From positions 1,488,001 to 1,552,000 of the forward strand of contig OZ242020.1 of the NCBI GenBank assembly GCA_965204875.1: a stretch of DNA of 64,000 bases. The letters are read 5' to 3'. The notes below the pieces were generated by a model. The model saw only the letters and a list, made by a program, of their open reading frames with translations. It made no database searches and had not been told where the DNA came from. Below, one piece after another: positions 1 through 11,285 of the stretch (its first letter is position 1; each line of letters starts with the position of its first letter). The DNA comes from Aldehydirespirator sp965204875. Lineage in GTDB: Bacteria > Actinomycetota > Acidimicrobiia > Acidimicrobiales > Aldehydirespiratoraceae. The position numbers and the translations under genes are program-made.

Positions 1-1
1 C

Positions 2-508
2 CGGGCCCTTGGCGAGGTGCAAAAGCTGATGTCGGATACCGATGAGGTAGTTCTCAAGCTGGCTGAGAACTATGCTCAGTTCACGGTGGGCGATGTGAAG
101 TTGACGACAACGCTTATTCCTGGAGAGTTCCCGAACTATCAGGGACTCATCCCGACCGGCCATGCCAACCGGCTCACAGCCGAGCGAGGGCACTTGCTGG
201 AGGTCGTGAAGCGTGTCCGCCTGCTCGCGCAAGATTCGACCCCGGTGCGGCTCGTCATGTCTTCGGAAGGCCTGGAGGTGATCGCAGTGACCCAGGATGT
301 CGGTAAGGCGAGCGAGTCCATGCAGGCGCACTACGAGGGTGAGGATCTAATGGTCGCGTTCAACCCAGGGTACCTGATTGATGGTATGGAGGCCGCCACC
401 GGCGATGAGATAACTTTGGAGACCGCGGACGCCGTGAAGCCGGCGCTGCTGAGATCCGTGGGTGACGACTCCTTTCTTTACCTGTTGATGCCGGTTCGGG
501 TGAGCTGA
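2..508 (+). CDS. dnaN: DNA polymerase III beta sliding clamp, C-terminal part (5' end outside window)
   Basis: The frame is open from the left edge and reads RALGEVQKLMSDTDEVVLKL onward, so the GTG at 17 is internal and the gene starts upstream. The visible 168 residues are the third clamp domain and end in LYLLMPVRVS, the usual clamp C-terminus (MPVR). The clamp encircles DNA and tethers the replicative polymerase. It is followed 43 bases later by recF, the standard dnaA-dnaN-recF order, so the replication origin is probably just left of the window. Confidence 0.95.
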   Translation, partial: RALGEVQKLMSDTDEVVLKLAENYAQFTVGDVKLTTTLIPGEFPNYQGLIPTGHANRLTAERGHLLEVVKRVRLLAQDSTPVRLVMSSEGLEVIAVTQDVGKASESMQAHYEGEDLMVAFNPGYLIDGMEAATGDEITLETADAVKPALLRSVGDDSFLYLLMPVRVS

Positions 509-551
509 CAGCGCCACCGGGTTGTCGATCTGCAAGTGACCACTGGCGTGC

Positions 552-1652
552 GTGGCGATGCGCGTGGCATCGTTGAGGCTGGTCGATTTTCGCTCCTATC
601 GTGAGGTCGAGACGACCTTCGCCCCGGGACTTACCGCAGTGGTCGGTGCGAACGGTGAGGGCAAGACCAACCTGCTTGAGGCGATCACCTTCGCCGGGGG
701 TCTTGGATCCCTGCGGCGATCGCCAGACGCGGCGCTGATCCGCGAGGGATGTGACGTCGCGGCGGTTCGCTGCGAGGTGGAGCTCGACGACGGCCGAGAA
801 GCGATGATCGAGGCGCAGATTGCGCGGAGCCGGCCGAACCGCGTGCTGATCAACCGCCAACGCACCTCCCGGCGCCGTGACTTGCTTGAGGTGCTCACGT
901 TGAGTGTGTTCTCTCCGACCGATCTTGACTTGGTGAAGGGCGAGCCCGGCGGGCGCCGGAAGTGGCTTGACGAGGCGCTTGCGTCGGTCCGTCCGAGTTG
1001 TGCCGCATTGCGCAGCGACCTCGACCGGATACTGCGGCAGCGCAACGCTCTCCTGCGCCAGTCGGCAGGCCGAGCCACGCCAGACGTGATGACGACCCTG
1101 GACGTCTGGGACGAGAAACTGGCTGCAGTGGGCGAGGAGTTGCGCGGTGACCGTGTGGCTCTCCTGGAGACGATGCGCCCCGGGCTGGCGGCTGCCTACG
1201 AGCAGGTCGCTCGTGACGGTACCGGGGCACAGGCGACGTATATCTCATCCTGGGAGGGAGAGTCGCTGGCCGAGGCGCTTGCCGAGGCGCGGCGCGATGA
1301 TCTGCGTCGCGGGGTGACCACGGTCGGACCGCACCGTGACGATGTGGGGCTGTGGATCGGTGCCCTGCCCGCTCGCAGCCACGCGTCACAGGGCGAGCAG
1401 AGGTCCCTTGCCTTAGCGATGCGGCTCGCGGCCGACGCCGCGGTCCGTCAACATCGCCGCGTGCAGCCTGTTCTGCTGCTCGATGATGTGTTCTCCGAGC
1501 TTGACGACAAACGGTCGGCGGCATTGCTGGAGGCGCTGCCGGAGGGTCAGCAGCTCCTCACCGCGGCGAGCGGCCTGCCCCGGGACGTCCGCGCCGATTG
1601 CACGATCAACATCCGAGGCGGCGTTCTCACCATGTCCGCCCCGTCTCGATAG
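552..1652 (+). CDS. recF: DNA replication and repair protein RecF
   Basis: SMC-like ATPase that loads RecA at single-strand gaps with RecOR. 366 residues, normal length. Walker A GANGEGKT is at residues 32-39, and Walker B with the family signature (LLLDDVFSELD) near residues 307-318. The signature-like stretch SHASQGEQRSLALAMRLA precedes it. The start is one of three close candidates (GTG 552, ATG 558, GTG 564); none has a strong ribosome site. It is followed by dciA after 57 bases that contain a 9-bp tandem repeat (gcagtgacg). Confidence 0.95.
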   Translation: MAMRVASLRLVDFRSYREVETTFAPGLTAVVGANGEGKTNLLEAITFAGGLGSLRRSPDAALIREGCDVAAVRCEVELDDGREAMIEAQIARSRPNRVLINRQRTSRRRDLLEVLTLSVFSPTDLDLVKGEPGGRRKWLDEALASVRPSCAALRSDLDRILRQRNALLRQSAGRATPDVMTTLDVWDEKLAAVGEELRGDRVALLETMRPGLAAAYEQVARDGTGAQATYISSWEGESLAEALAEARRDDLRRGVTTVGPHRDDVGLWIGALPARSHASQGEQRSLALAMRLAADAAVRQHRRVQPVLLLDDVFSELDDKRSAALLEALPEGQQLLTAASGLPRDVRADCTINIRGGVLTMSAPSR

Positions 1653-1665
1653 GCGAGCGACGGCA

Positions 1666-1713
1666 GTGACGGCAGTGACGGCACCTCGCATCGCGGCTCG
1701 GGAGTTTGAATGA
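1666..1713 (+). other. Micro-ORF ending in ATGA overlap with dciA start
   Basis: GTG at 1666 opens a 15-codon frame whose TGA (1711-1713) overlaps the dciA ATG (1710-1712). It includes the short tandem repeat gtgacggca. It is not linked to the recF stop (TAG 1650). It may be chance, but it follows the stop/start-overlap pattern seen at many junctions here. Confidence 0.3.
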
Positions 1714-2033
1714 CGACCAGGGGTCCGGTACCGGTGGGCAAGGCGCTGGAACGGCTTCTGGACGATCTGGCCGCTCCGCCGCCCGATGTGCTGGCAACGG
1801 TGTTCGGACGCTGGGAGGAGGTTGTGGGTCCTGCCGCCGCCCAGCACTGCCGGCCGGTGGCCGTGGAGGGCGAACGGCTGGTCGTGGTGGCCTCGGACAC
1901 GGTCTGGGCGAGCGAGTTGCAGTGGCTGTCGAGCAGCGTGCTCGAGCGGATCAACGCGATCTGCGAGGGATCCCGCCTGCGATCGCTGTCGGTGCGCGTG
2001 GCCCACCCCGGCGGCGGTAGGATGTCGACGTGA
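1710..2033 (+). CDS. dciA: DciA-like DUF721 protein (replicative helicase loader family)
   Basis: 107 residues. The DUF721 core is visible: VGKALERLLDDLAAPPPDVLATVFGRWEEVVG, then a basic hydrophobic segment with the W-E-Q motif-like WASELQWLSSSVLERIN. The position between recF and gyrB is the conserved actinobacterial location of this family (Rv0004 in mycobacteria). DciA proteins load DnaB helicase. The stop TGA (2031-2033) overlaps a GTG at 2030 that begins a chain of two micro-ORFs leading to gyrB. Confidence 0.85.
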   Translation: MTTRGPVPVGKALERLLDDLAAPPPDVLATVFGRWEEVVGPAAAQHCRPVAVEGERLVVVASDTVWASELQWLSSSVLERINAICEGSRLRSLSVRVAHPGGGRMST

Positions 2034-2349
2034 TCGGTGGATCGACGAGCAGGGCTTGCGCCTATCGGCGATCCTCGCACACACGGCCTGCTGTTGCTGC
2101 TGCCGACGTGTGCCAGTGAGAGGTGCCGGACACGACCGGCGCCCCTGCTCAGGCGCACGACGCTGCCGGCTGCCAGACCGTGTAGCTGTTGCGGAGATCG
2201 AACCCACACTATTGCCAGGCGCACAACTCTGCCGTGATCCGACCAACCCCATCGTTGGCGCAAGGCCGCCGGCCCCGATGACCAATGCCGCCACCGGCGG
2301 CGGAGAGGCGAAGGGTTCGAGTGAGCTGACGTGGCGCTTCGACAGATGA
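2030..2349 (+). other. Chain of two micro-ORFs linking dciA to gyrB
   Basis: dciA ends in GTGA. The GTG (2030) opens a 29-codon frame ending at TGA 2117-2119, itself part of GTGA. That GTG (2116) opens a 77-codon frame ending at TGA 2347-2349, which overlaps ATG 2346, in frame with gyrB. No known domain is recognisable in either peptide. The 297-bp gap therefore has no conventional gene, only this uninterrupted stop-start series. Coding status is unproven; each overlap alone is not rare in high-GC DNA. Confidence 0.35.
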
Positions 2350-4406
2350 CACCTGGGGCCGCTGCCGGATCCCCCGCTGCCGGATCCCCCGACACTGGGG
2401 CCGCGGCAGCCGAGGCCGCCTACGGCGCTGAGGCGATCACGGTTCTCGAGGGCCTCGAGGCCGTCCGTGAGCGCCCGAGCATGTACATCGGCTCCACAGG
2501 CCCCACCGGTCTGCACCATCTGGTGTGGGAGGTGGTCGACAACTCCGTTGATGAGGCAATGGCCGGGCACTGCAGCCGCATCGATGTGACGCTGCACCCC
2601 GACGGCTCTTGCGAGGTCGTCGATGACGGTCGCGGCATACCGGTCGATCCGCATCCCCTGCACGATCAAACACCCGCCGTCGAGCTGGTGCTGACGGTGC
2701 TGCACGCCGGAGGCAAGTTCGGCGGCGACGGCTACAAGATCTCCGGCGGCCTGCACGGCGTCGGCGTGTCGGTGGTGAACGCGCTGTCAAAGCGGATGGA
2801 GGTCGAGATCTGCCGTGACGGGCAGCGCCATCGCATGAGTTTCATCGACGGCGGGCGACTCGAGGAACCGCTGGCCGCACGGGGGCCTGCGCCGGTGCTC
2901 GACGGTGTGGCCGCGACGGGCACCGCCATCCGCTTCTGGCCCGACCCGACCGTTCTCGAGGATGTCGAGTTCCGGTACCAGACGGTCGTGGAGCGCCTCG
3001 AGATGATGGCGTTTCTCAATCGAAGCCTCCAGATCCGGGTGCGCGACCTGCGGCCCGGCCCGCGCGACCATTCCAGCTGGGCGGTCTTCTGTTACGACGG
3101 CGGGATCGTCGACTATGTGAGCCATCTGAACCAGTCGAAGGTGCGCCTGTTCGACGCGGTCGGCCATTTCTCGGCCTCGGACACGATCGACGGCAACCTG
3201 CACGAGGCGGAGGTGGCGTTCCAGTGGAGCACCGGCTTCAACACCGACGGCTTGCACAGCTTCGCCAACGGCATCTCGACCATCGACGGCGGCATGCACG
3301 AGCAGGGCTTTCGAGCCGCCTTGACGCGCACCGTCAACACCTACGCACGCGAGCGGGGACTGCTCAAGGAGAAGGCGGACAACCTGCAGGGCGAGGACAT
3401 CCGTGAGGGGCTCACAGCCATCGTCAGCGTGCGCATCGGCAAACCGCAGTTCGAGGGTCAGACCAAGGCGAAGCTCGGGAACATGTCCATGCGCTCGTTC
3501 GTGGAGCGGGTCACCAACCGCGGCCTCGCCGAGTGGCTCGAAGAGCATCCATCGGAGTCCAGGAAGCTCGTCGGCAAGGCCATTTCAGCCTCGGCGGCAC
3601 GAGAGGCCGCGGCCCGGGTCCGCTCCGAGGTCCGCTCGAAGTCGCTGCTCGACGGTGCCGGCATGCCCGACAAGCTCAAGGACTGCTCTTCGCCCGATCC
3701 GGTCCGGAGGGAGCTGTTCATCGTGGAGGGGGACTCCGCGGGAGGCTCCGCGGTCCGGGCCCGCGACCCCGAGACCCAGGCGGTGCTGCCCATCAGGGGC
3801 AAGATCCTCAATGTCGAGCGGGCCCGCATAGATCGGATGTTGAAGAACAACGAGATCCAGGCGCTGATCTCCGCCATCGGCGCCGGCATCGGCAGCCCGC
3901 CCGAATCGAACGGCTCGGAGGCCCGCCGCGATCACTCGGACGGCTTCGATATCGCCAAGGCGCGCTATCACAAGGTCATAGTGCTCGCCGACGCCGACGT
4001 GGACGGCAGCCATATCCGGACCCTGCTGTTGACGTTCTTCTACCGCCAGATGCGTCCGCTCGTGGAGGCAGGATATGTCTACGTCGCCCAGCCGCCGCTG
4101 TATTCGACGAAGGTCTCCAACTCCAAGACCGTGTACCTGCTTGACGAGGCCGCCAAGACCGCCTTCAGCGAGTCGCGGCCGGATCACAAACGGGAGTTCC
4201 AGCGGCTCAAGGGACTCGGCGAGATGGACTGGGACGAGCTGCGCTCCACCACCATGGATCCCGGCTCCCGCAGCCTGCTGCAGGTCTCAGTCGAGCAGGC
4301 CGCCATCGCCGACGACGTGATCTCGGTGCTCATGGGCGACGACGTGGAGCAGCGCAAGAACTTCATCGTCACCAACGCACGCGATGTTCGCAATCTCGAC
4401 TTCTGA
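2346..4406 (+). CDS. gyrB: DNA gyrase subunit B
   Basis: ATPase subunit of type II topoisomerase. About 686 residues. The order is GHKL ATPase (AVRERPSMYIGS; EVVDNSVDEA; DDGRGIPV; GGLHGVGVSVVNAL), transducer (FVERVTNRGLAEWLEEH region) and TOPRIM (IVEGDSAGGSA; ADADVDGSHI). The longest frame starts at GTG 2331. I prefer ATG 2346 because the preceding micro-ORF ends in an ATGA overlap there. The N-terminus carries a 15-bp tandem duplication (AAGSPAAGSP). gyrA follows 99 bases later. Confidence 0.97.
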   Translation: MTPGAAAGSPAAGSPDTGAAAAEAAYGAEAITVLEGLEAVRERPSMYIGSTGPTGLHHLVWEVVDNSVDEAMAGHCSRIDVTLHPDGSCEVVDDGRGIPVDPHPLHDQTPAVELVLTVLHAGGKFGGDGYKISGGLHGVGVSVVNALSKRMEVEICRDGQRHRMSFIDGGRLEEPLAARGPAPVLDGVAATGTAIRFWPDPTVLEDVEFRYQTVVERLEMMAFLNRSLQIRVRDLRPGPRDHSSWAVFCYDGGIVDYVSHLNQSKVRLFDAVGHFSASDTIDGNLHEAEVAFQWSTGFNTDGLHSFANGISTIDGGMHEQGFRAALTRTVNTYARERGLLKEKADNLQGEDIREGLTAIVSVRIGKPQFEGQTKAKLGNMSMRSFVERVTNRGLAEWLEEHPSESRKLVGKAISASAAREAAARVRSEVRSKSLLDGAGMPDKLKDCSSPDPVRRELFIVEGDSAGGSAVRARDPETQAVLPIRGKILNVERARIDRMLKNNEIQALISAIGAGIGSPPESNGSEARRDHSDGFDIAKARYHKVIVLADADVDGSHIRTLLLTFFYRQMRPLVEAGYVYVAQPPLYSTKVSNSKTVYLLDEAAKTAFSESRPDHKREFQRLKGLGEMDWDELRSTTMDPGSRSLLQVSVEQAAIADDVISVLMGDDVEQRKNFIVTNARDVRNLDF

Positions 4407-4422
4407 GGTTTGGAGCGTCACC

Positions 4423-4505
4423 GTGAGCGGACTTCTGCCGGACGACCCTGAAGGCATTGGGACAAGTACTGGGGCAGGCACCGGATCAGGCATTGGAGCA
4501 TCGCT

Positions 4506-4509
<4 letters not shown>
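4423..4509 (+). CDS. Possible 28-residue peptide between gyrB and gyrA
   Basis: GTG 4423, with GGAG at about 4412, opens a 28-codon Gly/Thr/Ser-rich frame whose TGA (4507-4509) overlaps the gyrA GTG (4506). Its first codons (GTGAGCGGA) resemble those of gyrA (GTGAGCGAC). It may be a translationally coupled leader or a decayed copy of the gyrA start. No homologue is recognisable and it may be non-functional. Confidence 0.3.
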
Positions 4510-7087
<2,578 letters not shown>

Positions 7088-7091
<4 letters not shown>

Positions 7092-7441
7092 CGCCTCGGG
7101 CGCGGCCCGGCCTCGATGACAACGGGCAAGCGGCGCCGCTGCTGGTGGTGATGGTGGCGCTGGCCGTAGGGCTGTCGCTCGTCGCGGGCGAGGTCGGCCG
7201 CGTGCTCAACGACGCCGCCCGGGCGCGCACGGCGGCTGACGCGGCGGCGCTGGCGGGCGCGGCCGAGGGCCGCGAGAGCGCCGAGGCGGTGGCCGCCGAC
7301 AACGGCGGATACCTGCTGTCCTACACCGCCGAGACCGCTGACGCCGACGCGGGCCGGGTGCTGGTAACGGTGTCGGTCGAGGTGGGCCGCATCTCTCGCA
7401 CAGCTCGTGCCGAGGGCGTGACGGAGTGGGTCGCAGACTGA
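7088..7441 (+). CDS. TadE/Rv3654c-like small pseudopilin-type membrane protein
   Basis: 117 residues. A short polar N-terminus (LDDNGQAAP) is followed by one hydrophobic helix (LLVVMVALAVGLSLVAGEVGRVL). Then comes NDAARARTAADAAALAGA, the signature stretch of actinobacterial TadE/TadG-like proteins, in which Ala-rich sequence follows the helix. Such proteins are usually encoded with tad pilus genes, but none is visible here. The gene is coupled to gyrA by a 4-bp overlap. The role is inferred from sequence resemblance only. Confidence 0.7.
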
Positions 7442-7677
7442 CACAGCAGCGTGCGGGTACTGTGCCGGTGGCGTCGAGGCGTTGTGCGCACAGGCGAGCG
7501 CGTGACGGGCGCATCGGTCAGGGCTTTCGTCGGCGTGATGGGGTGGACTGACGGTCCGGAGGCAAGTCCGCCGGGTGCGGCACGGCCCGCAGGGTGGCCG
7601 CCCAGGTGCAGGAGCGGCTGCTTGAAGGGCCCGCCCGCTCTTAGACTGGCGCACCGTTCGACTGGCCAGGGATGCTC

Positions 7678-8313
7678 ATGAGCGACGAGTCGAGTTCCGG
7701 CACGCAGCATCCGCCCCGGCTCGACGCCGACGTCGGCGACGGGTCGCCACGGTCGGACACGGAGCCAGCCGGTGGTCCGCCCGCCGCGGCGACGGCTCCA
7801 CGCCCGCCGCGCACAGCGCTCGGGCGGGCCATGCTGGCGCGCCGCGCTCGCCGGCTTCGGGCCCGCCGCGTCCGCCGGCTCGTGCGCCACGTGGAACCCT
7901 GGTCGGTGCTGAAGGTGTCGCTGATCTTCTACTTCTGTGCCTGGGCGATCATGCTGTTCGTCGGGGTCACGCTGTGGAACCTGGCAGTGAACTCGGGACT
8001 CGTCGACAATGTCGAGAACTTTGTCGTGGAGCTCTTCGCCCTGGAGTCGTTCACGATCAACGCCGACCAGATCTTCCGGATCGCCGCGGTCGGGGGGCTG
8101 GTGCTGGTGCTGGCGGGCAGCGGGTTCACCGTGCTGGCAGCGGTGCTGTTCAACCTGATCAGCGACGTCACCGGAGGGGTGCGGTTCACGGTGGTGGAGG
8201 AGGAGACCGCCCGCCGCCGGCCCAGGCACGTCCGCAGGCGGGTGCTGGTGGCAGCCCCCCCGCCTGCCGCCCCGCCCGAGGCTGCCAGTGGCGTCCCGGG
8301 CGACGGCGGCTAG
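7678..8313 (+). CDS. DUF3566 transmembrane protein
   Basis: 211 residues. A disordered Pro/Ala-rich N-terminus and a basic stretch (RARRLRARRVRRLVRHVEP) precede two membrane helices (VLKVSLIFYFCAWAIMLFVGVTLW; IFRIAAVGGLVLVLAGSGFTVLAAVLFNLI). It ends in the family motif SDVTGGVRFTVVEE. DUF3566 genes follow gyrA in many actinobacteria (Rv0007-like); the function is unknown. ATG 7678 is preferred over ATG 7672 because AGGGA lies 5 bases upstream. A 76-codon frame (GTG 7451) fills the 236-bp gap and ends in ATGA overlap with this start; I do not call it a gene. Confidence 0.85.
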   Translation: MSDESSSGTQHPPRLDADVGDGSPRSDTEPAGGPPAAATAPRPPRTALGRAMLARRARRLRARRVRRLVRHVEPWSVLKVSLIFYFCAWAIMLFVGVTLWNLAVNSGLVDNVENFVVELFALESFTINADQIFRIAAVGGLVLVLAGSGFTVLAAVLFNLISDVTGGVRFTVVEEETARRRPRHVRRRVLVAAPPPAAPPEAASGVPGDGG

Positions 8314-8326
8314 CGTTGCACGCCCC

Positions 8327-8400
<74 letters not shown>

Positions 8401-8480
8401 CAAGCACACAGCTTCGATGAATGCGGTGCTAGCGGTGTTGTGGCGGCAGCGGGCCGGGGTGTGCGGCGAGCGCGCGCCTC

Positions 8481-8681
8481 TTGCGGTTCGTTGCGATTGC
8501 ATGGCACCGGGTGGGCTTGGGAGGCGTCTTGGTTGCAGGATTCGTGACCCTCATCCGGCGCACGGTCGTTGCGCTGGTCGTCGGCATGGCGCTGGCGGCC
8601 GCGATCCGGTTGCGCGGCAGGGGAGGTGTGCCTCCGCAGGCCGGGGGCTGGCGCGAGCTGTCCGACCGGGAGCTGGCGTGA
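8481..8681 (+). CDS. Small hydrophobic protein of unknown function
   Basis: Up to 66 residues. It has one membrane segment (VLVAGFVTLIRRTVVALVVGMALAAAIRL) and a polar tail (GGWRELSDRELA). The start is uncertain: TTG 8481, or GTG 8511, which would give 56 residues. The stop TGA overlaps GTG 8678, which opens a 9-codon frame (MTGRAACRA) ending in ATGA at the next gene's ATG 8704. That unbroken chain favours a real, cotranscribed gene, but no family is recognised. Confidence 0.45.
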   Translation: MRFVAIAWHRVGLGGVLVAGFVTLIRRTVVALVVGMALAAAIRLRGRGGVPPQAGGWRELSDRELA

Positions 8682-8703
8682 CCGGCCGCGCCGCGTGCCG
8701 GGC

Positions 8704-9762
8704 ATGACCGCGCCACAAACCGGCGTGACTGTCCCGCCGCGGCAGGCCTCCGGAGTGAGGGCGGTCGTTCTGGGCGTCGGTGCCACCGGGGCGCGTGTGG
8801 CGCAACTCCTCAGCAACGACCCGCGGGTGGGCTCGGTGCAGCTGCACGACTCGGATTCTCACCGGCTCGAGAGTGTCACGAGGTCGCTGGGTGCGGCCGC
8901 CGCCGCCATGAACGGTTCGACGGTGCCGCGTGGCGCCGATGTTGTGGTTGTGGCCACGGCCGCCGGCTCGCAGACTGCGGTGGCCCGGCAGGCCATCGAG
9001 GCCGGCGCGGCCGTTGTGGCCACCACGGACGACATCGGCGAGACCCGCGAGCTGCTGGCAACAGACTCCCAGGCTCGCGGCGCGGGCGTTCCCGTGGTCG
9101 TCGGCGCCGGTTGCATGCCAGGCCTGACTTGCCTGCTGGCCCGTTTAGGCGCCGCCGAGTTCGACTCGGTGGACGAGATACACGTGGCCAAGGCGGGTAC
9201 CGGCGGTCCGGCCTGCGCCCGCCAGCATCACAAGGCTCTCAGCAGCCTCGCTCTGGACTGGCGCGACGGTCGTTGGACGCGCCGGGCGGGCGGTTCGGGC
9301 CGCGAGTTGTGCTGGTTCCCCGATCCGGTCGCCGGCTGTGACTGCTACCGCGCCGCGCTGCCCGATGCGCTGCTGCTGGCTCCGGCCTTTCCGGGCGTGG
9401 ATCGGGTGACGGCTCGCATGGCTGCCACCCGGCGGGATCGCCTCACGGCACCGCTGCCGATGATGCGCCGCCCACATTCCGAGGGCAAGGTCGGCGCGGT
9501 GCGTGTCGAGCTTCGGGGGCTGCGCCGGGGCGCTCATCATGTGGTGGTGCTCGGCGCTCAAGGACCCCCGGCCGCGGCCGCCGCCATCGTGGCCGCTTCC
9601 ACGGCGCTGCACATAGCCACGGACACCCGCGAGCCCGGCGCGTCAGGACTCGCTTCGGTGTCGGATCCTGCGGCGCTGCTGCGTGCCATCACGGCCAGAG
9701 GACTGCGTCCCTGGCGTTTCGAGGGCTTCGCCCCGGCCGGCCCGCCGACTGCCATTGGGTAA
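8704..9762 (+). CDS. Saccharopine dehydrogenase-like NAD(P)-binding protein
   Basis: 352 residues. The N-terminal Rossmann fold reads AVVLGVGATGARVAQLL, followed by VVVATAAGSQTAVARQAIEAGAAVVATTDD and VVVGAGCMPGLTCLLARL, the arrangement of saccharopine-dehydrogenase/YwnB-type oxidoreductases. The substrate is unknown. ATG 8704 is chosen because the upstream micro-ORF stops in ATGA there; the frame is open further upstream (to 8569) but without a family match. The C-terminal half has two short Ala-rich helices and no clear catalytic motif. Confidence 0.65.
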   Translation: MTAPQTGVTVPPRQASGVRAVVLGVGATGARVAQLLSNDPRVGSVQLHDSDSHRLESVTRSLGAAAAAMNGSTVPRGADVVVVATAAGSQTAVARQAIEAGAAVVATTDDIGETRELLATDSQARGAGVPVVVGAGCMPGLTCLLARLGAAEFDSVDEIHVAKAGTGGPACARQHHKALSSLALDWRDGRWTRRAGGSGRELCWFPDPVAGCDCYRAALPDALLLAPAFPGVDRVTARMAATRRDRLTAPLPMMRRPHSEGKVGAVRVELRGLRRGAHHVVVLGAQGPPAAAAAIVAASTALHIATDTREPGASGLASVSDPAALLRAITARGLRPWRFEGFAPAGPPTAIG

Positions 9763-9858
9763 CCGCACGACGCGAACGGTGAGGTGATCGCGTTCCAGCC
9801 CTATGTGACTGGTGAAAGGTGAGGCCCGTAGTTCAGGGCGGGGCTTGGCATGCCTTGG

Positions 9859-10716
9859 TTATTCGAAGCAGCGCAGGATCTGCTGGTGTAAGCGGGCGTT
9901 GGAGCCTATGGCGGAGCCCTGTTGCCAGCTGTCGTTGCCGGCGGTGTCGCTGAAGCGCCCCCCGGCCTCGACGATTATCACCGACATCGGCGCCACGTCC
10001 CAGTCGAAGCACTCGGGATCCACCATGGCCGCCGCCCGGCCCGTGGCCACCAGGGCATAGCCGTACGCATCGCCCCAGGTGCGAACCCGTGCGCCCGCTT
10101 CCCGCAGCCTTGCCAGCGCGCGCTCGGGCCAGTAGGAGAGCCCGCTGGTGCAAACGTAGGCCCCGTCCAGCGTCGGCGTGTCGCTGACACCGCACGGCTC
10201 GCCGTCCCAGAGCGCGCCACGGCCACGGCCTGCCCAGACGCACTCGTCGAGGGCCGGCAGGCTGATGACGCCCACGGCCGGGCCGAGGCCGTCGACCATG
10301 GCCAGCAGCGTCGCGTAGAGGGGGACGCCCTGAGCGAAAGCCCTCGTGCCGTCGATCGGGTCGACGACCCAGGTCCGTCCCGTGCTTCCGGGACGCTGCG
10401 GTTCCTCCTCGCCGAGGATCGCGTCGTCGGGCCAGGCGGCGGTGATCTCGGCGCGCAGGAAGCGCTCGGCCGCATGGTCGGCCTGGGTCACCGGCGAGCC
10501 GTCGTGCTTGGGCGTCACGGCGAGGCGCTTGTGCTGGTACCACTCGAGGGTGACCTCTCCGGCCCGGCGAGCGGTGTCCACGGCGAACTCCAGGAACTCC
10601 TGCTCCACGGGCTCGGCGCGTGGCGCGCCCCGGATAGGGCGACCCGACGAGCCGGCCGCGCCGCCGCCCTCGGCGCCGCCCGCCCACCCACTGGCAGAAT
10701 TATCAGATAGTTTCAT
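9859..10716 (-). CDS. hisN: Histidinol-phosphatase of the inositol monophosphatase family
   Basis: 285 residues. IMPase-fold Mg-dependent phosphatase with metal motifs GEEE, WVVDPIDGT and FDWDVAPM in order. TWGDAYGYALVATGRA is the stretch typical of HisN rather than SuhB, so the likely reaction is L-histidinol phosphate to histidinol in histidine synthesis; a generic inositol phosphatase remains possible. The N-terminus has a Gly/Ala-rich extension of about 35 residues. Only 3 bases separate its ATG from the divergent gene at 10720, so each promoter must lie inside the other gene. Confidence 0.8.
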   Translation of the reverse strand: MKLSDNSASGWAGGAEGGGAAGSSGRPIRGAPRAEPVEQEFLEFAVDTARRAGEVTLEWYQHKRLAVTPKHDGSPVTQADHAAERFLRAEITAAWPDDAILGEEEPQRPGSTGRTWVVDPIDGTRAFAQGVPLYATLLAMVDGLGPAVGVISLPALDECVWAGRGRGALWDGEPCGVSDTPTLDGAYVCTSGLSYWPERALARLREAGARVRTWGDAYGYALVATGRAAAMVDPECFDWDVAPMSVIIVEAGGRFSDTAGNDSWQQGSAIGSNARLHQQILRCFE

Positions 10717-10719
10717 GAC

Positions 10720-11118
10720 ATGTCAACCAGTGCCCACCTCTATGAACAAGCGCTCGCCAGTTCGGTCAGAGCGGACAGGTGCCGCTCGGTGGCGGACATC
10801 CTCGATGCTCGCAAGGCTGCACTCGTGGAGCGCCATCGCCCGGTTGCGGCGCTGCACAGCGACGAGGTATGGAGGGGCCGGGCCGCTGTGGCCAGCCGTA
10901 TGAGGCTGCGGCGCGTCATCGGGGCCTCACTGTATTACCTCGGAGTCGACCTCTCGGGCACGAGCGGCGCGCTGCGCTCCGAGGCCGCGAGGCTCGACTT
11001 GGAGGCCGCCGACCTGCGGCGGAGGGCCGCAGCCGCAGCCCGAGCCGAGGCGGAGGCAGCAGCGGCCGCCGCCGCGGACCGCGAGAGGCGGCTGCGAGGA
11101 GGCGCCCGCACACCGTGA
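10720..11118 (+). CDS. Small helical protein with WXG-like turn
   Basis: 132 residues, no family recognised with certainty. The first helix (residues about 5-40) is followed by SDEVWRGRAAVASRMRL and a second long helix that becomes an Ala/Arg/Glu coiled coil. Helix-W-x-G-helix is the layout of WXG100 proteins, but the length and missing partner genes make this tentative. A TAGTTT box lies 6 bases before the ATG, suggesting leaderless transcription. Its start codon faces that of hisN across catgacatg. Confidence 0.55.
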   Translation: MSTSAHLYEQALASSVRADRCRSVADILDARKAALVERHRPVAALHSDEVWRGRAAVASRMRLRRVIGASLYYLGVDLSGTSGALRSEAARLDLEAADLRRRAAAAARAEAEAAAAAAADRERRLRGGARTP

Positions 11119-11272
11119 CCGGCGCTCGGCACGGTGCACGGTGATCGTCGGAATCGGAACTCGGGCTCACTCGGATTGAGAAGCCGCCCGCAAAGCCAGA
11201 TCGCCGGAGCGACGATTCGCCGTCGTCCGGGCGTTGACGTCGCGCGCCCCGTGCCGACTGGCCGGGGGCGCG

Positions 11273-11278
11273 TAGGGT
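11273..11278 (+). promoter_or_regulatory. Candidate -10 box of a leaderless transcript (hydroxyacid dehydrogenase)
   Basis: TAGGGT fits the actinobacterial TANNNT -10 and ends 7 bases before ATG 11286, the spacing expected when transcription starts at or next to the start codon. No Shine-Dalgarno is seen. The -35 is unclear. Confidence 0.4.
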
Positions 11279-11285
11279 CAGTGCG

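Noticed and set aside
2165..2215. tRNA-like T-arm on the minus strand (GTGGG-TTCGATC-TCCGC)
   Set aside because: No matching acceptor, D or anticodon arm can be built around it; chance similarity.
1413..2756. Long antisense open frame across recF, dciA and gyrB
   Set aside because: Typical high-GC shadow frame opposite well-supported genes.
7451..7681. 76-codon frame between the TadE-like gene and DUF3566
   Set aside because: Ends in ATGA at the DUF3566 start but has low-complexity content, no ribosome site and no family resemblance.
10720..11118. Firm call as an ESX-secreted WXG100 protein
   Set aside because: No ESX genes, no C-terminal secretion motif recognised, protein longer than usual.
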